From Roseomonas sp. (GTDB lineage: Bacteria; Pseudomonadota; Alphaproteobacteria; Acetobacterales; Acetobacteraceae): DNA of 63,164 nucleotides. The DNA lies in the NCBI GenBank assembly GCA_020249505.1, contig JADCFN010000035.1:1-63164 (forward strand). The letters are read 5' to 3'. The position numbers and the translations under genes were made by a program. Positions 1-14,650 of this stretch are shown piece after piece. The notes below the pieces were generated by a model, which worked only from the letters and a program-made list of their open reading frames with translations, was not told the origin of the DNA and did no database searches. The stretch's first letter is position 1; each line of letters begins with the position of its first letter.

Positions 1-825
<825 letters not shown>

Positions 826-851
826 GTTCGTGATTCCAGATCGGGGGTTGC

Positions 852-1328
852 TTACCAGCGGTAGTGGCTGAAGGCCTTGTTGGCTTCAGCCATCCGGTGC
901 GTATCTTCGCGCTTCTTCACGGCAGAGCCGCGATTATTCGCTGCATCCATCAGCTCAGCCGACAGACGCTCTTCCATGGTGTTCTCGCCACGCTTGCGCG
1001 CGCTTTCGATCAGCCAACGGATCGCCAAAGCCTGGCGGCGTTCCGCACGGACTTCGACGGGAACCTGATAGGTAGCGCCACCAACGCGACGGCTGCGCAC
1101 TTCCACGGCGGGCTTCACATTATCCATCGCTTCATGGAACAGACGCAGCGGGTCGCTATTGGGCCCACCCTTCTTCTTCAGCGTATCCATCGCCGCATAG
1201 ACAATGGATTCAGCGACGCTTTTTTTGCCATCATACATGAGCACATTCATGAAGCGGCTGAGAACGATATCGCCGAATTTCGGATCCGGCAGAACCTCAC
1301 GCTTTTCAGCGCGGTGACGACGAGACAT
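852..1328 (-). CDS. rpsG: 30S ribosomal protein S7
   Basis: S7 binds the 3' major domain of 16S rRNA and nucleates assembly of the 30S head. The 158-residue product has the normal length and family blocks: the [11 protein letters not shown] start, [12 protein letters not shown], and the [14 protein letters not shown] motif that contacts rRNA and the E-site region. Its ATG at 1328 is preceded by GAGGG at eight bases. It lies 11 bases after rpsL and 26 bases before tuf, so the three form one transcription unit. In E. coli S7 represses its own operon by binding the rpsL-rpsG spacer. With only 11 bases here, that kind of regulation is unlikely at the same place. Confidence 0.97.
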   Translation of the reverse strand: MSRRHRAEKREVLPDPKFGDIVLSRFMNVLMYDGKKSVAESIVYAAMDTLKKKGGPNSDPLRLFHEAMDNVKPAVEVRSRRVGGATYQVPVEVRAERRQALAIRWLIESARKRGENTMEERLSAELMDAANNRGSAVKKREDTHRMAEANKAFSHYRW

Positions 1329-1339
1329 GGTTCAGACCC

Positions 1340-1711
1340 TCACTTCGGACGCTTCGCGCCGTAGAGCGAACGGCGCTTGCGGCGCTTGGCGATGCCCTGG
1401 GTATCCAGCACGCCACGCAGGATGTGGTAGCGAACGCCCGGAAGATCCTTCACGCGACCGCCGCGGATCAGAACAACCGAGTGTTCCTGCAGATTGTGGC
1501 CTTCGCCAGGAATATAGCTCACGACTTCAAAGCCATTCGTCAGGCGCACCTTCGCAACCTTGCGGAGCGCGGAGTTCGGCTTCTTCGGCGTGGTCGTGTA
1601 GACGCGCGTGCAGACGCCGCGCTTCTGCGGGCTGCCTTTCAGGGCCGGAACCTTGTTCCGGGCTGGCTTCGTCTCACGCCCTTGGGCGATGAGTTGGTTG
1701 ATCGTCGGCAT
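1340..1711 (-). CDS. rpsL: 30S ribosomal protein S12
   Basis: S12 lies at the decoding centre of the 30S subunit and controls accuracy. The 123-residue product is full length, with [12 protein letters not shown] at the start, [17 protein letters not shown] in the middle and the [12 protein letters not shown] loop. The lysines whose replacement gives streptomycin resistance in other bacteria (Lys43 and Lys88) are both wild type. An AAGGGG element precedes the ATG. It begins the str-like cluster rpsL-rpsG-tuf. It is 305 bases downstream of rpoC on the same strand, so it could be read from the rpo operon or from a promoter in that gap. Confidence 0.97.
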   Translation of the reverse strand: MPTINQLIAQGRETKPARNKVPALKGSPQKRGVCTRVYTTTPKKPNSALRKVAKVRLTNGFEVVSYIPGEGHNLQEHSVVLIRGGRVKDLPGVRYHILRGVLDTQGIAKRRKRRSLYGAKRPK

Positions 1712-2016
1712 GACGCCCCTTCGTAACCATCCAAATGACCTTCAGCCCCGCCAAAAGGTATTGCCCGGTATGGCGCGTTCAAACGCGCCCCCCGGGCTAC
1801 CAATCGGCTGCCGGCCTCAGCCCCCGAAAGGGGCGGCGCCGGCGGCGCAGCTTTTGGTCCAAATACATCGAGCCCCGATCGGGGACTCGCTTAAGGAGCG
1901 GCCTTTTACGTCCCGCCCCAGTTCAAGTCAAGCGCCGTTCACCTGTTGGAAGGGGATAATTCGTCCTGTTTCCACAGGGAAATTCACCCCATCCAAGGTT
2001 ATGGCCCAGACCTTCC
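1712..2016 (-). other. rpoC-rpsL intergenic region with a candidate hairpin
   Basis: This 305-base gap has no convincing gene; the small open frames in it lack family features. On the transcribed (minus) strand there is a GC-rich hairpin at 1869-1889, with arms CGAG+CCCC and GGGG+CTCG, a GATC loop and one bulged A. A second, shorter stem (GCCCC/GGGGC) is at 1820-1834. Neither is followed by a proper run of T, so a rho-independent terminator is not demonstrated. The region may hold the promoter of rpsL-rpsG-tuf, a processing site, or both; I could not pick a promoter with confidence. Confidence 0.4.
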
Positions 2017-5000
2017 TTATTCGGCCGCCTTTGGTTCCGGCAAAGCAGGTGACGCGGCCGCCAAACGGCCCCGATCGCGCTGCGCCGCCAAGGCCCGCAG
2101 GCGGTTCATCACGGAACCCGTCCCCGCCGGGATCAAGCGCCCGACGATCACGTTTTCCTTGAGGCCCGCCAGGTAATCCACCTTGCCCGCCGTGGCCGCT
2201 TCCGTCAGGACCCGAGTCGTTTCCTGGAACGACGCGGCCGAGATGAAGGACCCGGTCTGCAAGGACGCTTTGGTGATGCCCTGGAGCACCGGTTCGGCCA
2301 CCGCCGGGCGTTCCTTGGCAGCGATCCGCTTCTCATTCTCAATTTCGAATTCGATGCGGTCCACCTGTTCGCCGATCAGATAGGTGGTGTCGCCCGGATC
2401 GGTGACCTCAACCTTCTGCAGCATTTGGCGGACGATCACTTCAATATGCTTGTCGTTGATCTTCACGCCCTGAAGCCGATAGACCTCCTGAATCTGGTCC
2501 ACCAGGTAATCGGCGAGCTTTTCGACGCCCAGCACCCGCAGGATGTCATGCGGCACGCGGGGGCCATCCACCAACGGGTCGCCGCGCTTCACATAGTCGC
2601 CTTCCTGAACGGAGACGTGCTTGCCCTTCGGCACAAGGTATTCGCGCGGCACGGGCGGTTCATCACCCACCTGTTCCGGCACCACCAGGATGCGGCGCTT
2701 CGCCTTATAGTCCTTGCCGAATTCCACGCGGCCATCAATTTCGCTGATGATCGCATGATCCTTCGGCCGACGCGCTTCGAACAATTCAGCGACTCGCGGC
2801 AGACCGCCCGTAATATCGCGTGTCTTGGAGCTTTCACGCGGCAGGCGCGCCAGCACGTCACCGGCGGCAACAATCGCGTTGTTTTCCACCGAGAGAATCG
2901 TGCCCGGCGTCAGGAAGTAGATCGCTTCCGTGCCGTTTTCACGCTTCACCACATTGCCGGCCTCATCACGCAGGATCAGACGCGGGCGGAGATCAGCAGC
3001 CTTGCCGGGCGCCTTGTATTCCACGACTTCGCGGAACGAGAGGCCCGTCACTTCGTCAACACGGTCAACCTGGGTCACGTTTTCGATCAGGTCGGCGCAT
3101 TCAACGCGGCCATTGCGTTCGGTGATGATCGGCAGGGTGAAGGGGTCCCATTCCGCGAGCTTCTGCCCGCGCGTGACCTGCACACCATCTTCCGCAATCA
3201 GACGCGCACCATAAGGGACACGCTGACGCGACCGTTCACGACCCTGCGCGTCATAGAGCGCGATTTCGCAATTACGGCTCATGACAATCGGCTGGTTTTG
3301 GCTATTGGCCACCACCACGCGATTGAGGATCTTGATGGTGCCTTCGGAAGCGGCTTCCACCGCACTTTGTTCCGCGCCACGCTGCGCCGCGCCACCGATG
3401 TGGAAGGTGCGCATGGTCAGCTGCGTGCCAGGTTCACCGATGGATTGCGCAGCGATAACGCCAACCGCTTCACCGATATTGACCGGCGTACCGCGGGCAA
3501 GGTCACGGCCATAGCACAAGCCGCACACGCCCTGACGCGCATCGCAGGTCAGCACGGAGCGGATCTTCACCTGCTCCACGCCGGATTTTTCGATGCGTTC
3601 CGCCTGCACTTCATCAATCAGATTGTTACGCGCGACGATGATCTCACCCGTTTCCGGATCAGCCACATCTTCCTGCGCGGTACGGCCAAGGATGCGTTCA
3701 GAAAGCGAGGAAACCACTTCCGCGCCATCCATCGCCGCGCGAACGGAAAGCCCGCGTTCGGTGCCGCAATCGGGCTCCACAATGATACAATCCTGCGCCA
3801 CATCCACCAGACGCCGCGTCAGATAGCCTGAATTGGCGGTCTTGAGCGCGGTATCGGCCAAGCCTTTGCGGGCGCCGTGGGTGGAGTTGAAATACTCCAG
3901 CACCGAAAGACCTTCCTTGAAGTTGGCGATGATCGGCTGTTCGATGATTTCACCCGAAGGCTTCGCCATAAGGCCGCGCATGCCGGCAAGCTGGCGCATC
4001 TGCGCGGGCGAACCGCGCGCACCGGAATGGCTCATCATCCATACGCTATTGGTCGGCTTGCCGATTTCCTGGCGCTGAATTTCCTTCATCATCGCGCCGG
4101 CCACTTCATCTGTGCAGCGCGACCAGGCATCAACCACCTTGTTGTAGCGCTCACCGGCGGTGATCAGGCCGTCAAGGTATTGCTGTTCGAATTCCTTCAC
4201 CTCGGCCTTGGTGCGTTCGATCATGCCCTTCTTGTCATCAGGCACCACCATGTCGTTCTTGCCGAAGGAAATCCCCGCGCGCGCCGCGTGACGGAAGCCA
4301 AGCCCCATCAGACGGTCAGCGAAAATCACGCTCTCCTTCTGGCCGCAATGGCGATAGACCGCATCAATCACGTCCGAGATGTTCTTCTTCGTGAGCTGAC
4401 GGTTCACCAGCGCATAGGGTAGCTGCGGGTGCGAGGGCAGCAGATCCGCAATCATCATGCGCCCCGGCGTGGTCAGCACCGTCGCCGGACCGCCATTTTC
4501 GGTCGCGATATCCACGCGCGCATGCACAGCGGAATGCGGCGCAATCAGCCCATTCGCCAACGCCTGTTCAATTTCCCGCAGGCCGCGGAAGATTTGCGGG
4601 CGGAATTTAAGTGCTTCGGTTTCTTCCGCCGTCAGGTTCTGACCACCCTTGGCGCCGGCGCTATCAATCAGCGCACGCACCTCTTCCACGCGCTTTTGCA
4701 CGGCGCGGAATTCCGGGGTTTCCAGGCTGAGGTAATACAGCCCCAAGACAATATCCTGGCTCGGCACGATAATGGGCTTGCCATTCGCCGGGCTCAGGAT
4801 GTTGTTGGTGGACATCATCAACACGCGCGCTTCCAACTGCGCTTCCAGGCTGAGCGGCACATGAACCGCCATCTGGTCGCCATCGAAATCCGCGTTGAAC
4901 GCGGTGCAGACCAGCGGGTGAAGCTGGATCGCCTTGCCTTCAATCAATACCGGCTCAAACGCCTGAATGCCCAAACGGTGCAAAGTCGGCGCGCGGTTCA

Positions 5001-6270
5001 GCAGCACCGGGTGTTCGCGGATCACCTCTTCCAGAATGTCCCACACTTCGGGGCGTTCCTTTTCCACCATCCGCTTCGCAGCCTTGATGGTGGTGGCGTG
5101 CCCATACTTCTCCAGCTTCGAATAGATGAAGGGCTTGAAGAGTTCGAGCGCCATCTTCTTCGGCAGACCGCATTGATGGAGCTTCAATTCCGGCCCCACC
5201 ACAATCACCGAACGACCGGAATAGTCCACGCGCTTGCCGAGAAGGTTCTGACGGAAGCGCCCCTGCTTGCCCTTCAGCATATCGGAAAGCGACTTCAGCG
5301 GGCGCTTATTCGCCCCCGTAATGGCGCGGCCACGGCGACCATTGTCAAACAGCGCATCCACCGATTCCTGCAGCATGCGCTTTTCATTGCGCACAATGAT
5401 ATCCGGCGCGCGCAATTCAATCAGCCGCTTCAGACGGTTGTTACGGTTGATGACGCGGCGATAAAGGTCGTTCAGATCAGACGTCGCAAAACGCCCACCA
5501 TCCAGCGGCACTAGCGGGCGGAGTTCCGGCGGAATGACCGGCACCACATCCAGGATCATCCATTGCGGATGCGCGCCCGATTCCGCGAAGGCTTCCATCA
5601 GCTTCAGCCGCTTCACCAGCTTCTTGCGCTTGGCTTCCGAAGTCGCGTCCTTCAGGTCCGCGCGCAGCGTCACGGCTTCCTTCTGAAGCTCGATACCGCC
5701 CAGCATCTGCTTCACGGCTTCAGCACCGATGCCGACACTGAAGGAATCCTCACCGAATTCATCCAGCTTCGCCTGATACTGATCTTCGTTCAGCAATTGA
5801 TGCAGCTTGAGGTCGGTCAGGCCTGGTTCCAGCACCACATAGCTTTCGAAGTACAGAACCTTCTCAAGCTCCTTCAGCGACATATCCACCATCAGCCCCA
5901 CGCGCGACGGCAGGGACTTCAGGAACCAGATATGCGCCACGGGGCTGGCCAGTTCGATATGGCCCATGCGCTCGCGGCGCACCTTGGCCAGCGTCACTTC
6001 CACGCCGCATTTTTCGCAAATGATGCCGCGGAACTTCATCCGCTTATACTTGCCGCAAAGGCACTCATAATCCTTGATCGGGCCAAAGATCCGCGCGCAG
6101 AAAAGCCCATCCCGCTCCGGCTTGAAGGTGCGGTAATTGATGGTTTCCGGCTTCTTGATCTCACCATAGGACCAGGAGCGGATCTGCTCCGGGCTCGCCA
6201 TGGTGATCTTGATCTGGTCAAAAGTGACGGCCTGACCCGTCTGACCCAGGATTTTCATAAGCTCGTTCAT
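2017..6270 (-). CDS. rpoC: DNA-directed RNA polymerase subunit beta'
   Basis: Largest subunit of core RNA polymerase, carrying the catalytic magnesium. At 1417 residues it matches alphaproteobacterial RpoC. The N-terminal zinc site is visible as Cys70, Cys72, Cys85 and Cys88. The active-site motif [16 protein letters not shown] lies near residue 465, and a second zinc site ([15 protein letters not shown]) lies in the C-terminal half, followed by [14 protein letters not shown] of the trigger loop. The ATG at 6270 has AGAGG eight bases upstream. It is 82 bases after rpoB on the same strand, and a perfect palindrome sits in that spacer. No sign of frameshift or insertion. Confidence 0.99.
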   Translation of the reverse strand: MNELMKILGQTGQAVTFDQIKITMASPEQIRSWSYGEIKKPETINYRTFKPERDGLFCARIFGPIKDYECLCGKYKRMKFRGIICEKCGVEVTLAKVRRERMGHIELASPVAHIWFLKSLPSRVGLMVDMSLKELEKVLYFESYVVLEPGLTDLKLHQLLNEDQYQAKLDEFGEDSFSVGIGAEAVKQMLGGIELQKEAVTLRADLKDATSEAKRKKLVKRLKLMEAFAESGAHPQWMILDVVPVIPPELRPLVPLDGGRFATSDLNDLYRRVINRNNRLKRLIELRAPDIIVRNEKRMLQESVDALFDNGRRGRAITGANKRPLKSLSDMLKGKQGRFRQNLLGKRVDYSGRSVIVVGPELKLHQCGLPKKMALELFKPFIYSKLEKYGHATTIKAAKRMVEKERPEVWDILEEVIREHPVLLNRAPTLHRLGIQAFEPVLIEGKAIQLHPLVCTAFNADFDGDQMAVHVPLSLEAQLEARVLMMSTNNILSPANGKPIIVPSQDIVLGLYYLSLETPEFRAVQKRVEEVRALIDSAGAKGGQNLTAEETEALKFRPQIFRGLREIEQALANGLIAPHSAVHARVDIATENGGPATVLTTPGRMMIADLLPSHPQLPYALVNRQLTKKNISDVIDAVYRHCGQKESVIFADRLMGLGFRHAARAGISFGKNDMVVPDDKKGMIERTKAEVKEFEQQYLDGLITAGERYNKVVDAWSRCTDEVAGAMMKEIQRQEIGKPTNSVWMMSHSGARGSPAQMRQLAGMRGLMAKPSGEIIEQPIIANFKEGLSVLEYFNSTHGARKGLADTALKTANSGYLTRRLVDVAQDCIIVEPDCGTERGLSVRAAMDGAEVVSSLSERILGRTAQEDVADPETGEIIVARNNLIDEVQAERIEKSGVEQVKIRSVLTCDARQGVCGLCYGRDLARGTPVNIGEAVGVIAAQSIGEPGTQLTMRTFHIGGAAQRGAEQSAVEAASEGTIKILNRVVVANSQNQPIVMSRNCEIALYDAQGRERSRQRVPYGARLIAEDGVQVTRGQKLAEWDPFTLPIITERNGRVECADLIENVTQVDRVDEVTGLSFREVVEYKAPGKAADLRPRLILRDEAGNVVKRENGTEAIYFLTPGTILSVENNAIVAAGDVLARLPRESSKTRDITGGLPRVAELFEARRPKDHAIISEIDGRVEFGKDYKAKRRILVVPEQVGDEPPVPREYLVPKGKHVSVQEGDYVKRGDPLVDGPRVPHDILRVLGVEKLADYLVDQIQEVYRLQGVKINDKHIEVIVRQMLQKVEVTDPGDTTYLIGEQVDRIEFEIENEKRIAAKERPAVAEPVLQGITKASLQTGSFISAASFQETTRVLTEAATAGKVDYLAGLKENVIVGRLIPAGTGSVMNRLRALAAQRDRGRLAAASPALPEPKAAE

Positions 6271-6294
6271 GCGGCCAACCTCTTGAGCGGGGCC

Positions 6295-6319
6295 GCCGCC
6301 ACGAAGGCTTCGTGGCGGC
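6295..6319 (-). other. Palindrome between rpoB and rpoC
   Basis: Two perfectly complementary 12-base arms (GCCGCCACGAAG at 6295-6306 and CTTCGTGGCGGC at 6308-6319) surround one central base. In RNA this folds into a very stable hairpin between the rpoB stop and the rpoC ribosome binding site. There is no T-run after it, so it is unlikely to terminate transcription. A role in mRNA processing, stability or insulation of rpoC translation is inference. Confidence 0.6.
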
Positions 6320-6352
6320 TGAGCGGTGAGAGAATAAGACTAAGCTGATCCA

Positions 6353-10528
<4,176 letters not shown>

Positions 10529-10622
10529 GCCTGTCCTGCTCTTCTCTATCTGTCCTGCCGGCCTACCCTGCCGGCGCGGGTTACCCACTGAACGCCCCAC
10601 CGGTCGGTGACCGGAGAAACGC

Positions 10623-10671
10623 GGGCACGGGCGGAACTGACCCCCTTTTCAGGGAAGTTCCACCCGCGCCC
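10623..10671 (-). promoter_or_regulatory. Long stem-loop between rplL and rpoB (putative attenuator or RNase III site)
   Basis: The arms 10623-10638 (GGGCACGGGCGGAACT) and 10656-10671 (AGTTCCACCCGCGCCC) are complementary over 16 bases except for two positions that form G-U pairs in the minus-strand RNA. Inside is a second stem CCCT/AGGG with a four-base loop. In E. coli the rplL-rpoB spacer holds a partial terminator and an RNase III cleavage site that set the ratio of L7/L12 to RNA polymerase. The same position here suggests the same job, but no sequence similarity was tested. On the opposite strand the hairpin is followed by CAACC and six T, so it could also end antisense transcription. Confidence 0.65.
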
Positions 10672-10723
10672 AACCTTTTTTCGCCCGGCCCCGGCAGCGG
10701 ATGCCCAGGGCCGGCCTGAAGTC

Positions 10724-11101
10724 TTACTTCACTTCGACCGTGGCGCCGTTTTCTTCCAGCACCTTCTTGATCTTGTCGGCTTCGTCCTTTGAGACGCCTT
10801 CCTTCACAGTCTTCGGCGCGCCTTCCACCAGGTCCTTCGCTTCCTTCAGGCCAAGACCCGTAATGGTGCGAATTTCCTTAATGACATTGATTTTCTTGTC
10901 GCCACCGGCGGCCAGGATGACGGTGAATTCGGTCTGCGCTTCGGCAGCCGGCGCGGCGGCGGCAGCGGCCGGCGCAGCGGCAACGGCCACCGGCGCGGCG
11001 GCGGACACGCCCCACTTTTCTTCCAGCATCTTGGAAAGCTCGGCAGCTTCCAGAACGGTCAGGGCGGACAGCTCGTCCACCAACTTCGCGAGATCAGCCA
11101 T
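10724..11101 (-). CDS. rplL: 50S ribosomal protein L7/L12
   Basis: L7/L12 forms the multi-copy ribosomal stalk that recruits and activates translation GTPases. The 125-residue product has the N-terminal dimerisation domain ([20 protein letters not shown]), an alanine-rich hinge around residues 37-55, and the C-terminal factor-binding domain with [20 protein letters not shown] and [18 protein letters not shown] stands nine bases before the ATG, a strong site fitting its high copy number. The 87-base spacer after rplJ contains a CCCCC/GGGGG hairpin (11148-11172). Confidence 0.98.
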   Translation of the reverse strand: MADLAKLVDELSALTVLEAAELSKMLEEKWGVSAAAPVAVAAAPAAAAAAPAAEAQTEFTVILAAGGDKKINVIKEIRTITGLGLKEAKDLVEGAPKTVKEGVSKDEADKIKKVLEENGATVEVK

Positions 11102-11188
11102 GTCTTTGTACTCCTTGATCTAGTAGCTTGGTTTGGTTCTTGCAACTCCCCCGGGGCCGCATGCCGCGGGGGACAAAACATCCGGGCC

Positions 11189-11704
11189 TCAGGCCGCGTC
11201 CTTCTTGGCGTATGCCGCCAACACTCGCGCCACCTGCCCACAAGGGGCCTGAAGCACGCCCGCAATCCGCGTCGCCGGGGTCTGGATAAGACCCACAAGC
11301 TGCGCGCGCAGCGTCTCCAGGGACGGCAACTCGGCCAGGGCCTTCACGCCATCGGCGTTCAGCGTCTGGGTTCCAAGAGCGCCGCCCAGGACAACAAACT
11401 TATCGTTTGTCTTGGCGAACTCCACGGCGGTCTTTGCCACGGCCACCGGGTCTGTTGACCACGCAAGCGCGGTCGGGCCCTTTAGCAGCGGCGAGATGCC
11501 TTGGAAGCGGGTGCCTTCGAGGGCGCGGGTGGCCAAGCGGTTCTTCGCGACCTTATACGAAGCCCCTGCCGCGCGCATCTTACGCCGAAGTTCGCTCACA
11601 TCCGCGACAGTCAACCCGCTATTGCGGGCAACCAGCACGAAGGAGGTCTCGGCGAAGATCGTGGCGAGGGATTCGACGAATTCGCGCTTCTCCGATCTTT
11701 CCAC
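11189..11704 (-). CDS. rplJ: 50S ribosomal protein L10, GTG start
   Basis: L10 anchors L7/L12 dimers to 23S rRNA at the stalk base. The frame is open to 11758, but the sequence before residue VERSEKREF is proline- and arginine-rich and unlike the family. The GTG at 11704 has GGAG seven bases upstream and gives 171 residues, the expected length. Family blocks include [30 protein letters not shown] and [10 protein letters not shown]. In characterised bacteria the L10-(L7/L12) complex binds its own leader to repress translation. A 315-base leader region lies directly upstream. Confidence 0.95.
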   Translation of the reverse strand: MERSEKREFVESLATIFAETSFVLVARNSGLTVADVSELRRKMRAAGASYKVAKNRLATRALEGTRFQGISPLLKGPTALAWSTDPVAVAKTAVEFAKTNDKFVVLGGALGTQTLNADGVKALAELPSLETLRAQLVGLIQTPATRIAGVLQAPCGQVARVLAAYAKKDAA

Positions 11705-12019
11705 TCTACGTCTCCGTCGGTGACTGGGGCCTTTTGGAAGGGCTCCAGCCGGGTTCACTCGGGGGCGGGCGCCGGCATGGCACCAACCCCGGTTCGCCTG
11801 TCAGTCCGGAACGCCAAACCAAGCCATTCCAGGGGCTTAGCCCGCTGATGGTCTCTGCTTGGGCACACCATCTATCCCCTGCGGGCCAAAAGGCCCTTCA
11901 CTGTCCCGAAGGACTACAGGAGGTCTCCGACAGGTTCGGGCATGGCCGAAGCCATCCCCTGCCCGCTTGGCCCTCGGGCCAAGCGAATTCAATGCACGGC
12001 CCAGGGCCGCGCCAAAAAC
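11705..12019 (-). ncRNA. rplA-rplJ intergenic region, putative L10 leader
   Basis: This 315-base stretch between rplA and rplJ has no supported gene, but the minus-strand RNA can form several hairpins. One is GGGCC-TTTT-GGCCC (11883-11896); just before it is a stem with arms CTGT and ACAG enclosing TCC/GGG. The block CTGTCGGAGACC resembles the sequence around the rplJ ribosome binding site (GACGGAGACG). The position is that of the L10 leader, an RNA bound by the L10-L7/L12 complex. The assignment rests on position and structure, not on a model search. Confidence 0.5.
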
Positions 12020-12724
12020 TCAATTGGCCGAGGCCGAAAGGCTGGTGACATCCACCTTCACGCCAGGACCCATGGTGGAGGAAACCGCCACCTTCTTCAC
12101 ATAGGTCCCCTTGGCGCCGGTTGGGCGCGCGCGCTGGATCGCTTCCACAAAGGCGCGGGCATTTTCAAGCAGTTGCGCTTCGCCGAAGGACGCCTTGCCG
12201 ATGCCGGCATGCACAATCCCGGCCTTCTCGGCCCGGAATTCCACCTGACCAGCCTTGGCGGCCGTCACGGCACCCTTCACATCCATCGTCACGGTGCCGA
12301 GCTTCGGGTTCGGCATCAGGCCACGGGGGCCGAGCACCTTACCAAGCCGGCCCACCAGGCCCATCATGTCCGGGGTCGCGATGCAGCGGTCGAATTCGAT
12401 CTTGCCTTCCTGCACCATCGCCGCCAAATCATCCGCGCCGACAACATCCGCGCCGGCGGCCTTGGCTTCATCAGCCTTGGCGCCACGGGCGAAGACGCCA
12501 ATGCGCACGGTCTTGCCAGTGCCATGGGGCAGGCCCACCACGCCACGCACCATCTGGTCCGCATGGCGGGGGTCAATGCCGAGATTCATCGAAATTTCAA
12601 TGGTTTCGTCGAACTTCGCCTTGGCCGCGCCGCGAGCGAGCTTCACAGCCTCATCCAGCGCATAGGTCTTTTCACGATCAAAACCCGTATAGGCTGCCTT
12701 CAGGCGCTTACCTTGCTGTGCCAT
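12020..12724 (-). CDS. rplA: 50S ribosomal protein L1
   Basis: L1 forms the mobile L1 stalk near the ribosomal E site and, in E. coli, represses the L11-L1 operon. The 234-residue product is normal length: [19 protein letters not shown] at the start, the [20 protein letters not shown] block, and the signature [16 protein letters not shown] around residue 130. GGAGGG stands eight bases before the ATG and lies inside the end of rplK, only four bases upstream, so translation of the two genes is probably coupled. Confidence 0.98.
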   Translation of the reverse strand: MAQQGKRLKAAYTGFDREKTYALDEAVKLARGAAKAKFDETIEISMNLGIDPRHADQMVRGVVGLPHGTGKTVRIGVFARGAKADEAKAAGADVVGADDLAAMVQEGKIEFDRCIATPDMMGLVGRLGKVLGPRGLMPNPKLGTVTMDVKGAVTAAKAGQVEFRAEKAGIVHAGIGKASFGEAQLLENARAFVEAIQRARPTGAKGTYVKKVAVSSTMGPGVKVDVTSLSASAN

Positions 12725-12728
12725 GATC

Positions 12729-13163
12729 TTAGCCCTCCACCACGGTCAGGCCCATGGCACGGGCGGAACCCGCGAGCATGCGCACGGCAGCGTCAACGTC
12801 ATTGGCGTTCATGTGCTGCATCTTCACCTTGGCGATTTCGACCAGCTGAGACTTGGTCACGCGGCCAATCGGCGCGGCCTTGCCCGGCGCAGTTGAGCCC
12901 TTATCGAGCTTCGCGGCCTTCAGCAGGAAATAGGTATTGGGCGGCGTCTTGGTGATGAAGGAAAAGGTGCGGTCCGAATAAGCCGTGATAACCACGGGCG
13001 TCGGGGTGCCCGGTTCCATCTGCTGCGTTGCCGCGTTGAATTCCTTCACGAACTGCATGATGTTCAGGCCACGCTGACCAAGCGCGGGCCCGACGGGCGG
13101 CGAAGGGTTCGCCTTGCCGGCCGGGATCTGCAGCTTGATATAGCCTGCGATTTTTTTAGCCAC
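12729..13163 (-). CDS. rplK: 50S ribosomal protein L11, GTG start
   Basis: L11 forms the GTPase-associated centre with 23S rRNA and is needed for RelA activation. The frame is open to 13205, but the family N-terminus [20 protein letters not shown] begins at the GTG at 13163, with GAGAGG eight bases upstream; this gives 144 residues. The proline-rich hinge ([21 protein letters not shown]) and the C-terminal RNA-binding domain are intact. It is the first gene of the ribosomal block. The next gene upstream is a divergent transporter, not nusG. Its ribosome binding site lies inside a hairpin (13172-13193). Confidence 0.97.
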   Translation of the reverse strand: MAKKIAGYIKLQIPAGKANPSPPVGPALGQRGLNIMQFVKEFNAATQQMEPGTPTPVVITAYSDRTFSFITKTPPNTYFLLKAAKLDKGSTAPGKAAPIGRVTKSQLVEIAKVKMQHMNANDVDAAVRMLAGSARAMGLTVVEG

Positions 13164-13171
13164 TGTATGAT

Positions 13172-13193
13172 CCTCTCTCAATAAACCGAGAGG
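13172..13193 (-). promoter_or_regulatory. Hairpin covering the rplK ribosome binding site
   Basis: In the minus-strand RNA, CCTCTC (13193-13188) can pair with GAGAGG (13177-13172) across a ten-base loop. The second arm is the purine-rich site that serves the rplK GTG start. Pairing would hide it. Autogenous control by L1 acts at the rplK leader in other bacteria, so this stem is a candidate target, but L1-site features were not verified. Confidence 0.5.
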
Positions 13194-13285
13194 CCCGCGG
13201 TGCATGCGACCCGAAAGGATCTCCCGCGTTCCCCAAACGCCAAACAGCCCCTGGATTGCTCCCGGGGCGGTGCAGCGGAAGGGGG

Positions 13286-13314
13286 CGTTTAGGGGGTGTG
13301 GGCGGGCGCGTCAA
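13286..13314 (-). promoter_or_regulatory. Candidate sigma-70 promoter of the rplK operon
   Basis: On the minus strand, TTGACG (13314-13309) is followed after exactly 17 bases by TAAACG (13291-13286). The -35 matches five of six consensus bases, while the -10 is weak, which is usual in GC-rich Alphaproteobacteria. Transcription from here would leave a leader of about 115 bases before rplK. It is the only good TTGAC element seen in the 198-base gap. Confidence 0.5.
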
Positions 13315-13361
13315 GCCGGATGCCATCTGGCCAAGGCTGCGCCGCTTCGCCATAAGGGGGC

Positions 13362-14552
13362 ATGCCTGCTCAAGCCTGGATTGTCGTCATCGCCGCCGCT
13401 GCCTCGGTCTCCTTAGCGCTTGGGGCGCGGCAGACCTTTGGGCTGTTTCTGCTACCCTTGGGGACCGAGCACGCCATTCCTGCCTTTGCCTATGGCGCGG
13501 CGGTTGCGTTGCACAATCTGATTTGGGGGGTGGGCCAGCCCTTCGCTGGCGCCATGGCCGATAAATTTGGCGCGGGGCGGGTGGCGCTGGGCGGGGCGGT
13601 GATTTACGCGATTGGCCTCATTCTGCCCGCGCTTTGGCCGAGCACGGCAAGCCTGATCATCGGTATTGGCATTTGCACGGCACTTGGCGTGGCGGCAGCG
13701 GGGTCTGGCACCGTACTTGGCGCGGTGGCGCGCGCCGTGCCGGAAAACCGCCGGGGCGATGCCCTTGGGCTTGCTTCCGCCGGCGGGTCCATCGGGCAGG
13801 CGGCCATGATCCCCTTCGTGCAATGGGGCATTACGGATTTCGGCACCTCTGGCGCCTTCTTCATGCTGGCGGCCACCATGGCGCTGATGGTCTTTGTCGC
13901 ACCCCGGCTGGAATGGGCACCGCCCGGCCCCGGCACCGGGCGCCCCACCGGGCTTGCCGGCCTGCCGGCGCTGGCAAGGCGAGCCTTGGCCGAGCGTGAT
14001 TTCGCGTTGCTGACGCTTGGCTTTTTCGCCTGCGGCTTTCAATTAGCCTTTCTGACCACCCATCTGCCCGCGCATCTCTCACTTTGCGGCCTGCCGGCCG
14101 GGCTTGGCGTGACAGCGCTGATGCTGGTGGGCTTGTTCAATATCCCGGGGTCATGGGTCTGTGGGCGGATTGGGAATAGCATCCGCCCGGAAGTGGCCTT
14201 GGGCGGAATTTATATGGTTCGCACACTGGCGATTGCGGTCTTTGCCAATGTGACGCCAACCGAATGGGGCACGCTGATTTTTGCCGCCGTCATGGGCTTC
14301 ATCTGGCTTGGCACCATCCCGCTAACCTCAGCCGCGATTGCCCGGCGCTTTGGCGTGGCGGACCTCGGCGCGCTTTATGGGATTTGCTTCTTCTCGCACC
14401 AATTGGGCGGGTTTCTGGGTGCGGGGGCCGGCGCCTGGGTGGTGGATGCCACGGGCAGCTATGCCGCCTTCTGGCCAGTGATGCTGGTGGTCGGCGTGAT
14501 CGCCGCGCTGGCCAATTGGGTGACGCGCCCGCCAAGGCTGGCGGCGGCGTGA
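13362..14552 (+). CDS. MFS transporter
   Basis: Predicted inner-membrane major facilitator of 396 residues with about 12 hydrophobic helices. The conserved loop between helices 2 and 3 is recognisable as GQPFAGAMADKFGAGRV (variant of G-x-x-x-D-R-x-G-R-R). The early GARQTFGLFLLPL and the C-terminal FFSHQLGGFLGAGAGAW are like the oxalate/formate and monocarboxylate-type MFS proteins common in this group. The substrate cannot be told from sequence. It is divergent from rplK and followed about 100 bases later by dcd on the same strand. No strong ribosome binding site was seen at the ATG. Confidence 0.85.
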   Translation: MPAQAWIVVIAAAASVSLALGARQTFGLFLLPLGTEHAIPAFAYGAAVALHNLIWGVGQPFAGAMADKFGAGRVALGGAVIYAIGLILPALWPSTASLIIGIGICTALGVAAAGSGTVLGAVARAVPENRRGDALGLASAGGSIGQAAMIPFVQWGITDFGTSGAFFMLAATMALMVFVAPRLEWAPPGPGTGRPTGLAGLPALARRALAERDFALLTLGFFACGFQLAFLTTHLPAHLSLCGLPAGLGVTALMLVGLFNIPGSWVCGRIGNSIRPEVALGGIYMVRTLAIAVFANVTPTEWGTLIFAAVMGFIWLGTIPLTSAAIARRFGVADLGALYGICFFSHQLGGFLGAGAGAWVVDATGSYAAFWPVMLVVGVIAALANWVTRPPRLAAA

Positions 14553-14650
14553 GAGACCGCTTGGCGCCGGTTGTCCCCCTGCCCGCGCTGGGCTAATCCA
14601 CCGTTCCCAGGCGCCGTGCCGCGCCATTCTTTGAGCCAGGCCAGATCACC

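Noticed and set aside
1820-1889. Rho-independent terminator after rpoC
   Set aside because: Hairpins exist, but no T-run follows on the transcribed strand; kept only as a structured region.
2425-3831. Long plus-strand open frame antisense to rpoC
   Set aside because: Shadow of a GC-rich essential gene; the product is His/Arg-rich with no family features.
10529-10600. 24-residue N-terminal extension of RpoB
   Set aside because: The sequence is unlike family N-termini, and the ATG at 10528 has a proper ribosome binding site.
11705-11758. 18-residue N-terminal extension of L10 using an ATG at 11758
   Set aside because: The proline/arginine-rich extension is not seen in L10; the GTG at 11704 has GGAG at the right distance.
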